64,000 nucleotides of DNA from Woodsholea maritima DSM 17123 (GTDB lineage: Bacteria; Pseudomonadota; Alphaproteobacteria; Caulobacterales; Maricaulaceae). Every line of letters starts with the position of its first letter. Position 1 is the stretch's first letter. Below are positions 18,101 through 26,221 of this stretch, in pieces. The translations under genes were made by a program, and so were the position numbers. The notes under the pieces were generated by a model, which worked only from the letters and a program-made list of their open reading frames with translations, did not search any database and was not told the DNA's origin. The stretch covers positions 116,881-180,880 of the forward strand of contig NZ_KB908060.1 of the NCBI RefSeq assembly GCF_000382325.1, read 5' to 3'.

Positions 18101-19017
18101 GGGGATATCTCGCTTGGGCGTAGATGCGCAGGGACGAGAGCCCACAAATGAGTGATTTTTTCAGGATTGCGTACCACATAGACGCCCTGGACCTTGCCCT
18201 CGGCAAGTTCAAGGGCTGTGGTTTGCAAGGTGCCATCGGTTTCCAGGCTTAAGCGCCCCTCCAGCCCATTGATCTGTAGGGGCATGGACCAGAGCGGGGG
18301 TTGAATGTCGCCCTTACGGACCAAGCCATGAAAGAAGCGTGCGATTTTGTTGCCGCTCTTGATGATGTTCAGTGCTGCGGTTTTGATGCCGCCCCCATCG
18401 GTATAGAGATTGGCTTCGCTGTGCAGGATCTGGGTCAGGCCGGCTAAGTCTCCGCTTTGACAGGCGGCAAAGAAGGCATTGGTGAGGGTGCGCGCTTCGC
18501 TCTGATCGACATCAAAGCGCGGCTTGGCGCTTTGCACATGGGTGCGCGCGCGTGCCGCCAGTTGGCGACAGGCCGCAGGTGTGCGTTCCAGGCTTTGGGC
18601 GATGGCGTCATAATCCATGTCGAAAATATCATGCAGCAAAAACGCCGCGCGCTCTAAGGGCGTCAAACGCTCCAGCGCCATCATCAAGGCCATGGAGGCG
18701 TCTTGCGCGCGAATATGGCTCAGCTCCGCGCTTGGTTCGATCTGCTCATGGGTATGGATCAAAGGCTCAGGCAGCCAGGGGCCGACATAATGCTCGCGGC
18801 GATGGCGTGCTGAGCGTAAACGGTCCAGGCATAGCCGGGTGATCAGGGTGGACAAATACGCCTTGGGGTTCAAAATGTCCTCATCCGGGCGGGCGTGCCA
18901 GCGCAGATAGGTGTCTTGAACCGCGTCTTCGGCCTCGGCGACCGATCCCAACATGCGATAGGCCAAACCGAACAGATGATGGCGGTGGGTGTGAAAGCTG
19001 TCAGGATCGTGCGCCAT
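18061..19017 (-). CDS. ECF41-type RNA polymerase sigma factor with fused SnoaL-like domain
   Basis: A 318-residue sigma factor. Region 2 is 'LFGLAYRMLGSVAEAEDAVQ' and region 4 is 'LTPLERAAFLLHDIFDMDYD'. The linker contains WLPEP, and a C-terminal SnoaL-like extension of about 140 residues carries 'YTDGGGIK' and 'RNPEKI'. These match hallmark motifs of the ECF41 group (WLPEP, DGGGK, NPDKL), in which the extension regulates the sigma factor in place of a separate anti-sigma. It lies 11 nt downstream of a carboxymuconolactone-decarboxylase gene, the classic ECF41 partner, and behind an ECF41-type promoter, so autoregulation is expected. Confidence 0.92.
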   Translation of the reverse strand: MAHDPDSFHTHRHHLFGLAYRMLGSVAEAEDAVQDTYLRWHARPDEDILNPKAYLSTLITRLCLDRLRSARHRREHYVGPWLPEPLIHTHEQIEPSAELSHIRAQDASMALMMALERLTPLERAAFLLHDIFDMDYDAIAQSLERTPAACRQLAARARTHVQSAKPRFDVDQSEARTLTNAFFAACQSGDLAGLTQILHSEANLYTDGGGIKTAALNIIKSGNKIARFFHGLVRKGDIQPPLWSMPLQINGLEGRLSLETDGTLQTTALELAEGKVQGVYVVRNPEKITHLWALVPAHLRPSEISPQTSSDLGPGSRS

Positions 19018-19028
19018 ATCTCTAGTCC

Positions 19029-19484
19029 TTAGACGATTTCGGGCTCAACCGGATGGATGGGGCGGAAGGCCACACCAAACCGGTTCCAGGCATTGATGGT
19101 GACAACCAGTAAGGTCAGCTCAACCACTTCGCTTTCTGAAAACATCTCGCGAACGGCGGCGAAACCTTCATCCGAAATGGTGGCCTCTGACAAGCGGGTC
19201 AAGGCTTCGGTCCAGGCCAGCGCGGCGCGTTCGCGCTCAGAATAGAGTGGGGATTCCTGCCAGGCATCGAGCAGGTAATAGCGCGTTTCACTGTCTCCAG
19301 CTGCGCGGCCATCACGCGTATGCATGTGCAGGCAGAAGGCGCAGCCATTGATCTGCGAGGCTCGCACTTTGACCAGTTCGACCAGTTTTTTCTCCAGGCT
19401 GGTGTGGTCACTGTGCTCTGAGAAGCTCAGCATGGCCTGCATGACTTTGGGATTGGCATTGAAATGATTGATCCGGGGTTTCAT
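19029..19484 (-). CDS. Carboxymuconolactone decarboxylase / AhpD-like protein
   Basis: A 151-residue all-helical protein of the CMD/AhpD family. The redox pair is CAFC followed by LHMH (Cys48, Cys51, His55), the AhpD-like peroxidatic core motif. Related segments are 'KLVELVKVRASQINGC' and 'AALAWTEALTRL'. It probably acts as a thiol-dependent hydroperoxide reductase. The frame reaches 19505, but ATG 19484 with AAGGAAC upstream is the better start. It is the first gene of a two-gene unit with the ECF41 sigma factor and has a perfect ECF41-like promoter in front. Confidence 0.9.
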   Translation of the reverse strand: MKPRINHFNANPKVMQAMLSFSEHSDHTSLEKKLVELVKVRASQINGCAFCLHMHTRDGRAAGDSETRYYLLDAWQESPLYSERERAALAWTEALTRLSEATISDEGFAAVREMFSESEVVELTLLVVTINAWNRFGVAFRPIHPVEPEIV

Positions 19485-19518
19485 GGGGAGGTTCCTTTTT
19501 CTCAACTGTTATGACTAA

Positions 19519-19545
19519 GACGCGATAGGGCCTCGTCCTGTGACA
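19519..19545 (-). promoter_or_regulatory. ECF41-type autoregulated promoter
   Basis: Reading the minus strand, TGTCACA (19545-19539), exactly 16 nt, then CGTC (19522-19519). This is the pattern reported for ECF41 targets. It lies 34 nt upstream of the ATG of the CMD gene that precedes the sigma factor. Confidence 0.85.
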
Positions 19546-19671
19546 TCAGGGCTGAAAAAAGCTGGAAAATGTCTGGGGCTGTGTGAAAGCGAAATAAAAA
19601 CGAAGGCAAAGCTGAGGGGGTATCTGATGGTGAGGGTTTGTGAGCCCTATGTGGGAGCAAAGGAGATCGCC

Positions 19672-20166
19672 ATGACCCAAAACTCAACTCAGCCCTTTGC
19701 CCGTCCGCGTCCAGCGCCCGAATGGCACGTGGAAAGCTGGCTCAACACCGATCAATCGCTCAGCTTAAAGGCGCTGCGTGGGAAGGTGATTGTGCTGGAG
19801 GCGTTTCAGATGCTGTGTCCGGGCTGTGTGCAATCCAGCCTGCCGCAGGCCAAGCGGGTGCATGCGCTCTTCTCTCACGAGGAGGTCGCGGTGATTGGGC
19901 TTCACACGGTGTTTGAACACCATGACGCAATGACGCCCACCGCGCTGAAAGCCTTCGTCAAAGAAAACCAGTTGAGCTTTCCTATTGGCATAGATCAAGG
20001 CGTTGAGGGCGAGATGTTACCCGCGACCATGGCGCGCTATAATATGCAAGGCACACCGACTTTGGTGTTGATTGACCGTAAGGGCGATCGCCGCGCCCAG
20101 CATTTCGGGCATATCCCGGATTTGCAGTTGGGCGCGGAGATTATGGCATTGATGAAAGCGGGCTAG
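19672..20166 (+). CDS. Thioredoxin-fold redoxin (TlpA/AhpC-like)
   Basis: A 164-residue thioredoxin-fold protein with 'RGKVIVLEAFQMLCPGC' holding a CPGC pair (Cys49 and Cys52) and 'MQGTPTLVLIDRKGDRR' carrying the conserved cis-Pro. No clear signal peptide, so probably a cytoplasmic thiol reductase or peroxiredoxin-like enzyme. The frame opens at 19540, inside the ECF41 promoter, but ATG 19672 has AAGGAGAT upstream and is the start used here. It is divergent from the CMD-ECF41 unit, which hints at a shared oxidative-stress role, although no ECF41-like promoter was found for it. Confidence 0.85.
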   Translation: MTQNSTQPFARPRPAPEWHVESWLNTDQSLSLKALRGKVIVLEAFQMLCPGCVQSSLPQAKRVHALFSHEEVAVIGLHTVFEHHDAMTPTALKAFVKENQLSFPIGIDQGVEGEMLPATMARYNMQGTPTLVLIDRKGDRRAQHFGHIPDLQLGAEIMALMKAG

Positions 20167-20183
20167 GCCCTCTTTACGCTGAG

Positions 20184-21500
20184 TTATGTGACCAAGCGTG
20201 AGCGAGGCCGAATACTGGTCGCGATATCGCGCGCCAAACGCGGGGCATCAATGGGCGAGATATTGGCAATACTGACCCGAATGCCCGGTTTGGAGCGCAG
20301 GCGGAAGGGATGGCCGGGTTGAACCGCCCAGCCCGAAAGGGCGAGCGCCTGCACCGTATCGGCTTCATGGGGCACATGGATCCACACATGAAGACCGGTG
20401 CCATCCCAGGTCTTGATCTTCAGGTCACTCAAACAATCACGCAGGGTTTCGCGGCGTAAATGATAGGCGGCGCGGGCCGCTTCCAGGCGGGGTGTGTGGC
20501 GATCATCGGACCATAGCCAGTGGACGGCGCGTTGAATGATATGGCTGACCCAGCGTGGCCCCAGGATCTGCGCGCGCGCCATACGGGTGATAATCCGCTC
20601 ACTGCCCGCGCAGACCGCCAGACGGAAGTCTGGGCCCAGAGGCTTTGAGGCGGAACGAATATAAAGCCAATGCTCGACATCTTGAAAGGCGAAGGGCAGG
20701 GGGTCGCCGGTCAGCGCGCCCCAATGGTCATCAAAGATGAAGAGGGTGCGCGGTGAGTGTTGGGCCAGATCACGAAGCCCTTGCAAGGTCTCCTGGGTAT
20801 AATCGACGCCTGTCGGATTATGGGCACGCGGCGTCATGATGACGGCGACGGCGGTTTTCAGACGCTTTTCAAGGCTGTTGAGATCAATTCCATCCGGCGT
20901 CATTGCCACAGGCTCAATACGCAGACCCAAGGCCCGCACCAGCGCCAGAATCGGCGGCCAGCTGGGATCTTCCACCAGAACGGTATCTCCAGCATGGGCA
21001 TGGGCGCGCAGCGCGCGCTCCAGCGCATCTAGGGAGCTGGACATAACCGCGAGATGATCGGGCGGAATACCATCGCGGCGCAGGCGCGCCTTGAGCCATA
21101 CCGAAAAGCCCGGATCAATACCGCCGACTTCATAGCCGATGGGTTGATAGGGTAGATGCTTAAACGCGCTGGCTGGATCGGGCAGGAAATTCACATCCAC
21201 ATTGCCCGATGCACAATCAACAACACCTTCGGCCATCGGCTTGGCCAATGCGTCATAGGGCAATTCGATATCATTGACCCAGGTGCCTGCACGTCCGCTG
21301 GACTGGACAAGGCCTGCATCGCGAAGGCGTGCATAGGCCGAGGCCACGGTATTATGATGTACGCCCAGGACCTTAGCGGCTTGACGCACAGGGGGAAGGG
21401 TGTCGCCGCCGTTCAAATGGCCATTGCGAATAGCATCTTCTATTGAATCGGCGATCTGGACAGCGCTGCTGCCCGTCATGTAAAGTTTGTCCATGGTCAT
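20184..21500 (-). CDS. MocR-type (GntR HTH + aminotransferase) transcriptional regulator
   Basis: A 438-residue regulator. The N-terminal GntR winged helix is residues about 10-70 ('GGDTLPPVRQAAKVLGVHHN', 'VASAYARLRDAGLV'). The class I aminotransferase-like domain includes 'HNPTGVDYTQ', 'FDDHWGALTGD' and the PLP lysine in 'SASKPLGPDFRLAV'. MocR proteins bind PLP and usually control an adjacent divergent gene. Here that is a class I glutamine amidotransferase followed by the PLP-binding yggS. ATGs at 21500 and 21494 are both possible. Confidence 0.88.
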   Translation of the reverse strand: MTMDKLYMTGSSAVQIADSIEDAIRNGHLNGGDTLPPVRQAAKVLGVHHNTVASAYARLRDAGLVQSSGRAGTWVNDIELPYDALAKPMAEGVVDCASGNVDVNFLPDPASAFKHLPYQPIGYEVGGIDPGFSVWLKARLRRDGIPPDHLAVMSSSLDALERALRAHAHAGDTVLVEDPSWPPILALVRALGLRIEPVAMTPDGIDLNSLEKRLKTAVAVIMTPRAHNPTGVDYTQETLQGLRDLAQHSPRTLFIFDDHWGALTGDPLPFAFQDVEHWLYIRSASKPLGPDFRLAVCAGSERIITRMARAQILGPRWVSHIIQRAVHWLWSDDRHTPRLEAARAAYHLRRETLRDCLSDLKIKTWDGTGLHVWIHVPHEADTVQALALSGWAVQPGHPFRLRSKPGIRVSIANISPIDAPRLARDIATSIRPRSRLVT

Positions 21501-21507
21501 AACTTAA

Positions 21508-21523
21508 TTTGTCATGTGACAAA
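21508..21523. promoter_or_regulatory. Candidate MocR operator
   Basis: TTTGTCA-TG-TGACAAA is a perfect 7-bp inverted repeat in the 40-bp gap between the MocR gene and the divergent amidotransferase. A further TTTGTC half-site lies at 21535-21540. Mixed direct and inverted half-sites are common for MocR proteins. Confidence 0.5.
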
Positions 21524-21540
21524 ACGCAAGGGGCTTTGTC

Positions 21541-22242
21541 TTGAAAACCGCAATTGCCATTCGCCACATTCAGTTCGAAGATCTGGGCGGATTTGAACCG
21601 GCCCTGAAATCTGCCGGGTATCAAGTCCATTATTATGATGTTGGTGTGCACGATTTATGGACGATAGAGCCCGTTAAAACCGACCTTATCATCCTGCTGG
21701 GCGGGCCTGTCGGGGCTTATGAGGGCGCGATCTATCCCTTTATTGATGAGGAGATAGCTTTAGTGCGTACACGCATGGCTGCGAACCGGCCAACTTTGGG
21801 AATTTGTCTGGGCGCACAAGTGATGGCGACTGCGCTGGGCGCGCGGGTGTCACCGGGCCAAGACAAGGAAATCGGTTTTCATCCTGTGACATTGTCACAA
21901 GCGGGTAAGGACAGTGTGCTCGCTCCCTTCATTGACGCGCCGGTAACCTTGCACTGGCATGGCGATAATTTTGATCTGCCGGCGGGGTGTGAAAGCCTCG
22001 CCTCCACCGCGCTGTGTCCCCACCAGGCGTTTCGTAAGGGACGTAATATTCTTGGCGTTCAATTTCACCCGGAGTTTTGCGCACCAGAGATGGAGCGCTG
22101 GCTGATCGGGCATGCGCATGAGCTGTCCCACGCCAAGATTGATCTAGGTCAGTTGCGCCGTGATTGCGCGCGTTTTGCGCCAGAGCTGAAAGCCAAAGCC
22201 CATCAAGTGATGAGCGCTTGGCTCCAACAATTGGAGTTTTAG
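21541..22242 (+). CDS. Class I glutamine amidotransferase (GMP-synthase-like)
   Basis: A 233-residue stand-alone amidotransferase domain. It has the catalytic nucleophile in GICLGAQ (Cys89) and the His/Glu pair in GVQFHPE (His176, Glu178), plus 'LLGGPVGAYEG'. The fold transfers ammonia from glutamine; the acceptor is unknown for stand-alone members. TTG 21541 is taken as start, with AAGGGG seven bases upstream. It is divergent from a MocR regulator and precedes yggS by 2 nt, so it forms a probable two-gene unit under MocR control. Confidence 0.82.
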   Translation: MKTAIAIRHIQFEDLGGFEPALKSAGYQVHYYDVGVHDLWTIEPVKTDLIILLGGPVGAYEGAIYPFIDEEIALVRTRMAANRPTLGICLGAQVMATALGARVSPGQDKEIGFHPVTLSQAGKDSVLAPFIDAPVTLHWHGDNFDLPAGCESLASTALCPHQAFRKGRNILGVQFHPEFCAPEMERWLIGHAHELSHAKIDLGQLRRDCARFAPELKAKAHQVMSAWLQQLEF

Positions 22243-22244
22243 GG

Positions 22245-23011
22245 ATGGATCAGCCCAAGCGTCACTATCCTGGTGCCCAAACGGTGGAGGATATTCGCGC
22301 CAATCTGGCCGCGGTTGAGGCGCGCATTACGGCCGCCTGTCAACGCGCCGGGCGGGCGCGATCAGAGGTGATTTTGCTGCCCGTCAGCAAAACCGTAGAG
22401 ATTGAGCGGCTAAAGCTCAGCTTGGCAGCAGGGTGTACTTATCTGGGCGAAAACAAGGTGCAGGAAGCGCGGCTGAAGGCAGAAGCCTTGAGCGCTTATC
22501 CCATTCGCTGGTCGGTGATTGGTCATCTACAGAGCAATAAAGCCAAATATGTCGCGCGCTTCGCCCATGAATTTCAGGCGCTGGATAAGCTTTCAACGGC
22601 GGAGGTTTTGGATCGTCGCTTGGAACATGAAGGGCGCAGCCTGGACGTTTTTATTCAGATCAATTCTTCCGATGAAGCCAGTAAATATGGTCTCCATCCC
22701 GATGAGGCCTTGGCGTTGCGCACGCTTTGACGCCGTTTTCGCATCTCAAAGTCAAAGGTCTGATGACCCTGGCGCTGTTCAGTGATGATGAAGTCCGGGT
22801 GCGCGCATGTTTTCGCCGGATGCGTCACGTTCAGGCGCGCCTTCGTCAGGACGGGCCGCCCGAGCTTAGCTATGATCAGCTCTCCATGGGGATGTCAGGG
22901 GATTTCGAATGGGCCATTGAAGAAGGGGCCACTTTAGTGCGGGTCGGTCAGGCGATTTTCGGCCCGCGCCCCTTGCCCGATGCCCATTATTGGCCTGGAA
23001 TGGGCGGTTAA
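22245..23011 (+). pseudogene. yggS: YggS-family PLP homeostasis protein, interrupted by a frameshift
   Basis: The reading frame from ATG 22245 (TTGGAG upstream) encodes the N-terminal two thirds of a YggS/COG0325 protein: 'LLPVSKTVEIERL' with the PLP lysine, 'YLGENKVQEARLKAEAL', 'WSVIGHLQSNKAKYVARF'. It stops at TGA 22728-22730. The remainder continues one base back in the other frame from 22727: 'FSHLKVKGLMTLALFSDD', 'LSMGMSGDFEWAIEEGATLV', 'RVGQAIFG'. One missing T in the run at 22726-22728 would restore a full-length protein. This is either a true mutation or a sequencing error; both halves look well conserved, so loss must be recent if real. YggS proteins buffer PLP and affect amino-acid balance. 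Confidence 0.85.
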
Positions 23012-23119
23012 ACCCGCGCTAGCGCTATCTCTGCCACAGGTGAGGGGTTTTTGCCGCATTGTCTATTCCCGAGACCAGAAATCAGTCTATGCTGCGCGAA
23101 ACATGGCGAGGGGACGCGC

Positions 23120-23722
23120 ATGACAGTCTTAATCATCGGCTTGATCTTGTTTTTGGGCATACACTCGGTTCGCTTACTGGGGATCCGCGAATTCTTGCTC
23201 GCGCTCTTTGGCGATGGTCTTTACATGGTCATCTATTCGATCATCTCCACCATCGGCTTGGTCTTCATTGTCTATGGCCATATCCTGGCCCACCCTTCAG
23301 AGGTGTTGTGGTATCCGCCGGAGCTGGGCCGTGAAGTGGCGTTGATTGCCATGCCGATCGCCTTCATTTTGTTGATCGCGACCTATGTGCCCAGCCATAT
23401 CCGCTCGATTATTCGCCATCCGATGATGTTGGCGACGGTGTTATGGTCGGGCAGCCATGTGGCCGCCAATGGCACTTTGGCCGGAACAGTGCTGTTTGGA
23501 TCTTTCTTCGCATGGTCTGTTTTGGCCAGTATTCAGGCTTATGCCCGTGGCGGCACATTTAAACACTCTGGTGGGTTTTTCTCTGATCTTATTGTTATTG
23601 TTGTGGGTTTGGCCGCAGCGGCTTTGGTGGCGCACTTCCATATGAATATTTTTGGTGTTGCGGTGTTCGATGTTGCATCCAAACTCGGTGAGTGGGGCAT
23701 CTTACCTATCGAAGCCCCCTAG
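23120..23722 (+). CDS. nnrU: NnrU family membrane protein
   Basis: A 200-residue integral membrane protein with about five or six helices. 'ILFLGIHSVRLLG' at the N-terminus and 'RHPMMLATVLWSGSHVAANG' in the middle are characteristic of the NnrU family, related to MFS-unlike isoprenylcysteine methyltransferase-fold proteins. Some members are required for nitrite or nitric-oxide reduction. No denitrification genes are nearby, so the role here is open. ATG 23120 follows GAGGGG; the frame's more upstream start at 23051 adds a non-hydrophobic leader and was rejected. Confidence 0.85.
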   Translation: MTVLIIGLILFLGIHSVRLLGIREFLLALFGDGLYMVIYSIISTIGLVFIVYGHILAHPSEVLWYPPELGREVALIAMPIAFILLIATYVPSHIRSIIRHPMMLATVLWSGSHVAANGTLAGTVLFGSFFAWSVLASIQAYARGGTFKHSGGFFSDLIVIVVGLAAAALVAHFHMNIFGVAVFDVASKLGEWGILPIEAP

Positions 23723-23732
23723 AAGAGGGGCT
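23713..23732 (+). terminator. Hairpin at the end of nnrU
   Basis: AGCCCC (23713-23718) pairs with GGGGCT (23727-23732) across the nnrU stop codon. No T-run follows, so it is at best a weak or factor-assisted terminator before the DUF6249 gene. Confidence 0.35.
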
Positions 23733-23764
23733 CCATAACAATAATCTCTGATAGGAGAGACATC

Positions 23765-24187
23765 ATGGAAGACGTATTACCTCCCGTGATCATGTGCTTA
23801 ATGATCCTGGGTATCGTTATTGCTGTGCAAACAGCTGGAACTATCCGCCGTGAGAATGTGCTGAAGACGGTCAGGCAAGCCATTCAATCGGGTCAGACGG
23901 TCACCCCGTCCTTTGTGCGCGCGCTCGGCGTTCAATCAGACACCAGCAAGCGTAAAGATCTGAAGGCGGGCTCGATTTTGATCGCCATCGCCTTGGCGAT
24001 GGTGTTCTTCGGCTATGCGATGACCTTGTCTATCCCTGAAATGGCGATGGATGAAGATGCGCCAAATTTGATGATGATCTTTGCCGGAATCGGCAGCTTT
24101 CCCGGGCTTATCGGTTTGGTCCTGATCTTGTTTGGTCTGACCCGTAAAGACGGCGAGACGGATCAAAATTTGAACGATAACGCTTGA
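23765..24187 (+). CDS. DUF6249-like membrane protein
   Basis: A 140-residue protein. Its N-terminal membrane helix is 'MCLMILGIVIAVQTAGTI', followed by a soluble helical segment ('VLKTVRQAIQSGQTVTPSFV') and two more membrane helices ('AGSILIAIALAMVFFGYAM', 'IGSFPGLIGLVLILFGL'). The pattern resembles DUF6249-family proteins often found with ECF sigma factors; this assignment is from memory of the family. A good ribosome site, AGGAGAG, precedes the ATG. It lies 21 nt upstream of an ECF sigma gene, suggesting one three-gene unit. Confidence 0.65.
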   Translation: MEDVLPPVIMCLMILGIVIAVQTAGTIRRENVLKTVRQAIQSGQTVTPSFVRALGVQSDTSKRKDLKAGSILIAIALAMVFFGYAMTLSIPEMAMDEDAPNLMMIFAGIGSFPGLIGLVLILFGLTRKDGETDQNLNDNA

Positions 24188-24208
24188 CGTATCAGCTGAG
24201 CGTCGGTG

Positions 24209-24754
24209 ATGGAGCCCAGTGATGACGAGCTAGTCATGTTGGTGAAGGTGGCCTCTGATCAGGCCGCCTTCAGCCAGCTTGTGCGGCGCTATCAGGCGAT
24301 TGTGCGCGGATTATTGATGCGGCTGTGTGCCAATCACGCTGAAGCCGATGATCTGGCCCAGGACACTTTCATTAAGGCCCATGAGAAGCTGGCGAGCTAT
24401 CAAGGCGATAATCGCTTCAAGGGCTGGATTTGTAAGATCGCCTACACTGAATTTCTGCAATCGGCCCGCAAGCGTAAATCACGTGCCCGCCTGTTGGAGC
24501 GTTATCGCGCGGAACAGGATGATGAAGCGCAACCCGTTTCTGAAACTGCCGGCATGAGCCAGGACCTCGATCGTGCGCTGGGCGAGCTTAAAGGGGATGA
24601 GCGGATTTGCGTGGTGATGTGTTATGCCTGTTCCATGAGCCATGGCGACATTGTTGAGGCCACGGGCCTGCCGCTGGGCACCGTAAAATCCCATATCAAT
24701 CGTGGCCGCGCCAAGTTGAAAGCCTATTTCGCCCCGAAGGAGGTCGCCGCATGA
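24209..24754 (+). CDS. ECF sigma factor (RpoE-like)
   Basis: A 181-residue sigma-70 family ECF factor. Region 2 is 'AFSQLVRRYQAIVRGLLMRL' and 'AEADDLAQDTFIKAHEKL', with the -10 contact helix 'FKGWICKIAYTEFLQSARKR'. Region 4 is 'LKGDERICVVMCYACSMSHG' and 'GLPLGTVKSHINRGRAKLK'. It directs RNA polymerase to a small regulon. ATG 24209 overlaps a GTG at 24206. The stop overlaps the next ATG (ATGA at 24751-24754), so it is translationally coupled to a probable anti-sigma factor. It differs from the ECF41 gene 5 kb upstream. Confidence 0.92.
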   Translation: MEPSDDELVMLVKVASDQAAFSQLVRRYQAIVRGLLMRLCANHAEADDLAQDTFIKAHEKLASYQGDNRFKGWICKIAYTEFLQSARKRKSRARLLERYRAEQDDEAQPVSETAGMSQDLDRALGELKGDERICVVMCYACSMSHGDIVEATGLPLGTVKSHINRGRAKLKAYFAPKEVAA

Positions 24755-25125
24755 GTGATCATGACCCTTTGAACCCGGATCTGGAGGCGCAAGGCCTTGA
24801 GGATGAAGACATGGTCTTTGATGCGCATTTGACTTCTCTGTTCGCTCAAACGGCCCCGGCTGAGGTCGATGAAGCCTTCGTGGCGCGGGTTGAAAACCGC
24901 ATCAAAGCGCCCTCGCGCTTTCGCACCCTGACCTTGGGCGGTGCAGGCTCACTGGCTGGATTGATCGGCGGCGCGCAATTAGAGCGCCTGTTCGATATTG
25001 ATTGGATGGCGCTGGAGCAGATGACCGGGTTAGCCATGCCCAGCTATGGACCGCAGCTGTTGGCGTCGATCTGTGTCGGGGGGGTGTTGATGGGCGTTTC
25101 GCTGCTGCTTTCACAACGCGCGTAA
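24751..25125 (+). CDS. Putative membrane anti-sigma factor
   Basis: A 124-residue protein with an acidic N-terminus of about 50 residues, a basic segment ('RIKAPSRFRTLTLG') and two hydrophobic stretches ('AGSLAGLIGGAQL' and the C-terminal 'LLASICVGGVLMGVSLLLS'). No zinc-binding HxxxCxxC motif is present and no family is recognised with confidence. The 4-bp start/stop overlap with an ECF sigma factor, small size and membrane anchor make an anti-sigma role the best inference. Confidence 0.6.
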   Translation: MSDHDPLNPDLEAQGLEDEDMVFDAHLTSLFAQTAPAEVDEAFVARVENRIKAPSRFRTLTLGGAGSLAGLIGGAQLERLFDIDWMALEQMTGLAMPSYGPQLLASICVGGVLMGVSLLLSQRA

Positions 25126-25246
25126 TCGGATTTTTAAAAAACCGACACAAATGTGAGCGCCCCCTATGTGCAAGTGCACAATCCTGGTCTAGCCTCCCCG
25201 CCAGGACTGAAAAACGTCATATAAAGATGAAGGGGAGGGGCAGGTC

Positions 25247-26068
25247 ATGTCTCAACACACCCAAACGCGTCGTTTAAGCGTGCCGGATATTTATGCGCGC
25301 AAGGGCGGGGAACCGATTGTCGCGTTGACGGCTTATGATGCGCCGACGGCGGCGCTGCTCGATCCGATTTGTGATGTCCTGTTGGTGGGCGATTCTGTGG
25401 GCATGGTGGTCCATGGCCTGCCTTCAACTGTGCCGGTGACCCTGGACATGATGATCTTGCATAGCCAGGCTGTGATGCGCACGTCACAGCGCGCGCTGGT
25501 CGTCGTGGATATGCCTTTTTCCAGTTATGAAGCCAGTAAAGAACAGGCCTTTGCCAATGCCGCGCGGGTTTTGCGTGAAACCGGTGCAACAGCCGTCAAG
25601 GTCGAGGCGGGTTCTTATGTGGCGGACACCATCGCCTATTTGGTGGAGCGCGGCATTCCGGTGATGGGCCATGTCGGGCTTCGCCCGCAAGCGGCTTTGG
25701 TTGATGGCGGGTTCAAGGCCAAGGGGCGCAGCGAGCACGAATGGCAAAAGGTGATCGGCGAAGCCAAAGCCGCCGATGCCGCTGGGGCCTTTGCCATCGT
25801 GGTCGAAGGCGTGGCTGAGGATTTGGCGGTGGAGATTACCACCACTGTGAAAGCCCCCACGATTGGCATTGGGGCTTCGGTCCAGTGCGATGGCCAGGTT
25901 CTGGTCACCGATGACATGATGGGCCGGTTTGAGTGGACCCCGCGCTTCGTCAAGCAATATGGCAATATTCGCGAGGTGATGCGCGAGGCGGCCGAATCTT
26001 ACGCCAGCGATGTGCGCGCGCGCGCTTTTCCCGGCCCCAATCAGGTCTATGCCCTGAAAAAGTCTTAA
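25247..26068 (+). CDS. panB: 3-methyl-2-oxobutanoate hydroxymethyltransferase
   Basis: First committed enzyme of pantothenate synthesis: transfers a hydroxymethyl group from methylene-tetrahydrofolate to 2-oxoisovalerate, making ketopantoate. It has 273 residues, the usual length. Signature segments: 'VALTAYDAPTAALLD', 'LLVGDSVGMVVHGLPSTVPV' with the Mg-binding Asp, 'DMPFSSYE', 'VKVEAG', 'VMGHVGLRPQ' and the catalytic Glu in 'VVEGVAEDLA'. ATG 25247 has a strong GGGGAGG site. It is monocistronic; panC is not in the window. The 120-bp upstream gap contains the small palindrome GTGCAAGTGCAC. Confidence 0.96.
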   Translation: MSQHTQTRRLSVPDIYARKGGEPIVALTAYDAPTAALLDPICDVLLVGDSVGMVVHGLPSTVPVTLDMMILHSQAVMRTSQRALVVVDMPFSSYEASKEQAFANAARVLRETGATAVKVEAGSYVADTIAYLVERGIPVMGHVGLRPQAALVDGGFKAKGRSEHEWQKVIGEAKAADAAGAFAIVVEGVAEDLAVEITTTVKAPTIGIGASVQCDGQVLVTDDMMGRFEWTPRFVKQYGNIREVMREAAESYASDVRARAFPGPNQVYALKKS

Positions 26069-26221
26069 ATTCAGGGCTAAAAGCATCAAGAAAGCGTATT
26101 TTGACCATCCCTAACGGGTGTTCGATATTGCCCCGCGCGTTAGGCGCGGCTAGGGTCCGCATGATTTGATGGAATGCGGCCCCTCTCTGAGGGCTGAGCA
26201 TGGGACTATGGGGAGCCGACC

